Position numbers and translations under genes: made by a program. The notes under the pieces were generated by a model. It searched no databases. It was not told the DNA's origin and saw only the letters and a list, made by a program, of their open reading frames with translations. From Paludibacter sp. (lineage in GTDB: Bacteria; Bacteroidota; Bacteroidia; Bacteroidales; Paludibacteraceae), in the NCBI GenBank assembly GCA_028748945.1, contig JAQTOL010000211.1, positions 1 to 6,071 on the forward strand: DNA of 6,071 bases. The letters run 5' to 3'. The first letter of the stretch is position 1; every line of letters begins with the position of its first letter. This document shows positions 5,097 to 6,071 of this stretch, one piece after another.

Positions 5097-6068
5097 ATGA
5101 TAACCAGACTGCAGGCCCTCTTTTCACCGGAACAATATCAGGGTTGGGGAAAGACCCGGCGCTATTTTGAAGGCTGGTATTTTAAAGTGGTGAATGACGA
5201 CGAATCAAAAGCATTTGCTTTTATTCCGGGAATAGCCATGGACGGAAATGGTTCGCAGCAAGCATTTATTCAGGTACTCGATGGTAAAAAACGAACGGCT
5301 GAATATCACAAATTTGAAGCCCGGGAATTTCGTCCGCAAGCCGGAAAATTTGAGGTTGAAATTGCTCATAATTTCTTTTCCGGAGATAAATTAAGTCTTG
5401 ATTTGCCGGAGATAAAAGGCGAATTAAACTTCACGAATCAAATCGGTTGGCCGGGTACATGGTATTCGCCCGGAATTATGGGCCCCTATACATTTGTTCC
5501 CTTTATGGAATGTTACCATGGAATTCTGAGCATGGATCACCGCATCGAGGGAGAACTAACTATCCATGGTGAAATCGTTAATTTTAATAATGGCCGCGGC
5601 TATACAGAAAAAGACTGGGGACATTCCTTCCCTGATGCTTATTTTTGGATGCAATCCAATCATTTCAGCGAACCGGGAATATCGCTCAAAGCTTCTGTAG
5701 CAAATATCCCCTGGCTTGGAAGTTCATTTCTGGGCTGTATAGCCGGCGTATGGCTGCATGATCGCCTACTTCAGTTCACCACTTATAACGGGACCAAACT
5801 ACGTAAATCATTTGCCGATAAATCAACCGTGGAATTAGTGCTTGAAAACAAAAACCATCGCCTCGAAATCAATGCCCACAGGGAAACCCCGACCCAATTG
5901 GCTTCGCCTGTTTCCGGGTTTATGGATGGACGAATTGAAGAAAGTATGACTTCAGATATTGAAATTTTACTCTACGACAAAAAAAACAGGTCAACTTTAC
6001 TACATGATACCGGACGTAATGCAGGGCTTGAAGTGGCAGGTAAAGTGGAAAAAATACTTATTCTTTAA
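5097..6068 (+). CDS. Tocopherol cyclase-like family protein
   Basis: The product is 323 residues, without a signal peptide or membrane helices. It carries the recognisable tocopherol-cyclase family signatures: an N-terminal G16-W-G-K-x-R-R-Y-F-E-G-W-Y-F-K30, a central G-P-Y-x-F-V-P-F-M-E-C-Y-H-G-I (129-143), and G168-Y-T-E-K-D-W-G175 followed by F178-P-D-A-Y-F-W-M-Q-S-N-H-F190. Plant and cyanobacterial members close the chromanol ring of tocopherols. They share a lipocalin-like double beta-barrel architecture with CrtC/AttH-type proteins that handle hydrophobic isoprenoids. Many non-photosynthetic bacteria have homologs of about this size with no known role, so ring closure is not claimed. 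The ATG at 5097 sits right before the conserved start of the domain; no Shine-Dalgarno is present. It follows the SDR gene by 25 bases and ends three bases before the window edge, so any third gene of the unit lies outside. Confidence 0.8.
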   Translation: MITRLQALFSPEQYQGWGKTRRYFEGWYFKVVNDDESKAFAFIPGIAMDGNGSQQAFIQVLDGKKRTAEYHKFEAREFRPQAGKFEVEIAHNFFSGDKLSLDLPEIKGELNFTNQIGWPGTWYSPGIMGPYTFVPFMECYHGILSMDHRIEGELTIHGEIVNFNNGRGYTEKDWGHSFPDAYFWMQSNHFSEPGISLKASVANIPWLGSSFLGCIAGVWLHDRLLQFTTYNGTKLRKSFADKSTVELVLENKNHRLEINAHRETPTQLASPVSGFMDGRIEESMTSDIEILLYDKKNRSTLLHDTGRNAGLEVAGKVEKILIL

Positions 6069-6071
6069 GTT

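Noticed and set aside
4895..5098. Reverse-strand frame at the SDR/tocopherol-cyclase junction
   Set aside because: It covers the SDR 3' end in antisense and its product has no recognisable features.

Overview
This 6.07-kb window looks like a chromosomal segment from a member of the Bacteroidota, most likely Bacteroidales. The evidence is a moderate-to-low GC content (estimated by eye, not computed), A/T-rich leaders with almost no Shine-Dalgarno motifs, a -33/-7-like promoter of the Bacteroidetes type, a long-form isoleucyl-tRNA synthetase C-terminus, a DksA/TraR-like protein with a degenerate zinc finger, and an LspA with the long internal loop seen in that phylum. Genus cannot be read from the sequence. 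All genes lie on the + strand. I see no tRNA, rRNA, CRISPR array, insertion sequence or attachment site.

Left part (1-2731) is a conserved housekeeping block: the 3' end of ileS, a 340-bp non-coding gap with a hairpin and a probable promoter, a DksA/TraR-family regulator closed by a strong hairpin terminator, then lspA (lipoprotein signal peptidase) overlapping the start of a DUF4296-type lipoprotein gene. The lspA-lipoprotein overlap couples the processing peptidase to a protein carrying a clear lipobox that would be one of its substrates.

Middle part (2782-4103) holds two less ordinary genes. One encodes a 190-residue protein whose two ends resemble the two ends of an amidohydrolase/deaminase, with no room for the metal-binding TIM barrel between them. 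The other encodes a six-helix membrane protein related to NicO/RcnA/UreH-type metal permeases, with an H-x4-N-H motif in place of the usual H-x4-D-H.

Right part (4148-6068) is a likely two-gene unit 25 bp apart: an NADP-type short-chain dehydrogenase of the retinol dehydrogenase/protochlorophyllide reductase-like group, and a tocopherol-cyclase-like protein. Together they suggest reduction or modification of a hydrophobic, perhaps isoprenoid or quinone-like, substrate, but the substrate is not known.

The best leads for new biology are the barrel-less amidohydrolase-like protein and the dehydrogenase/tocopherol-cyclase-like pair. Everything left of 2731 is ordinary core genome. No family assignment was checked against a database; all rest on recognised motifs.
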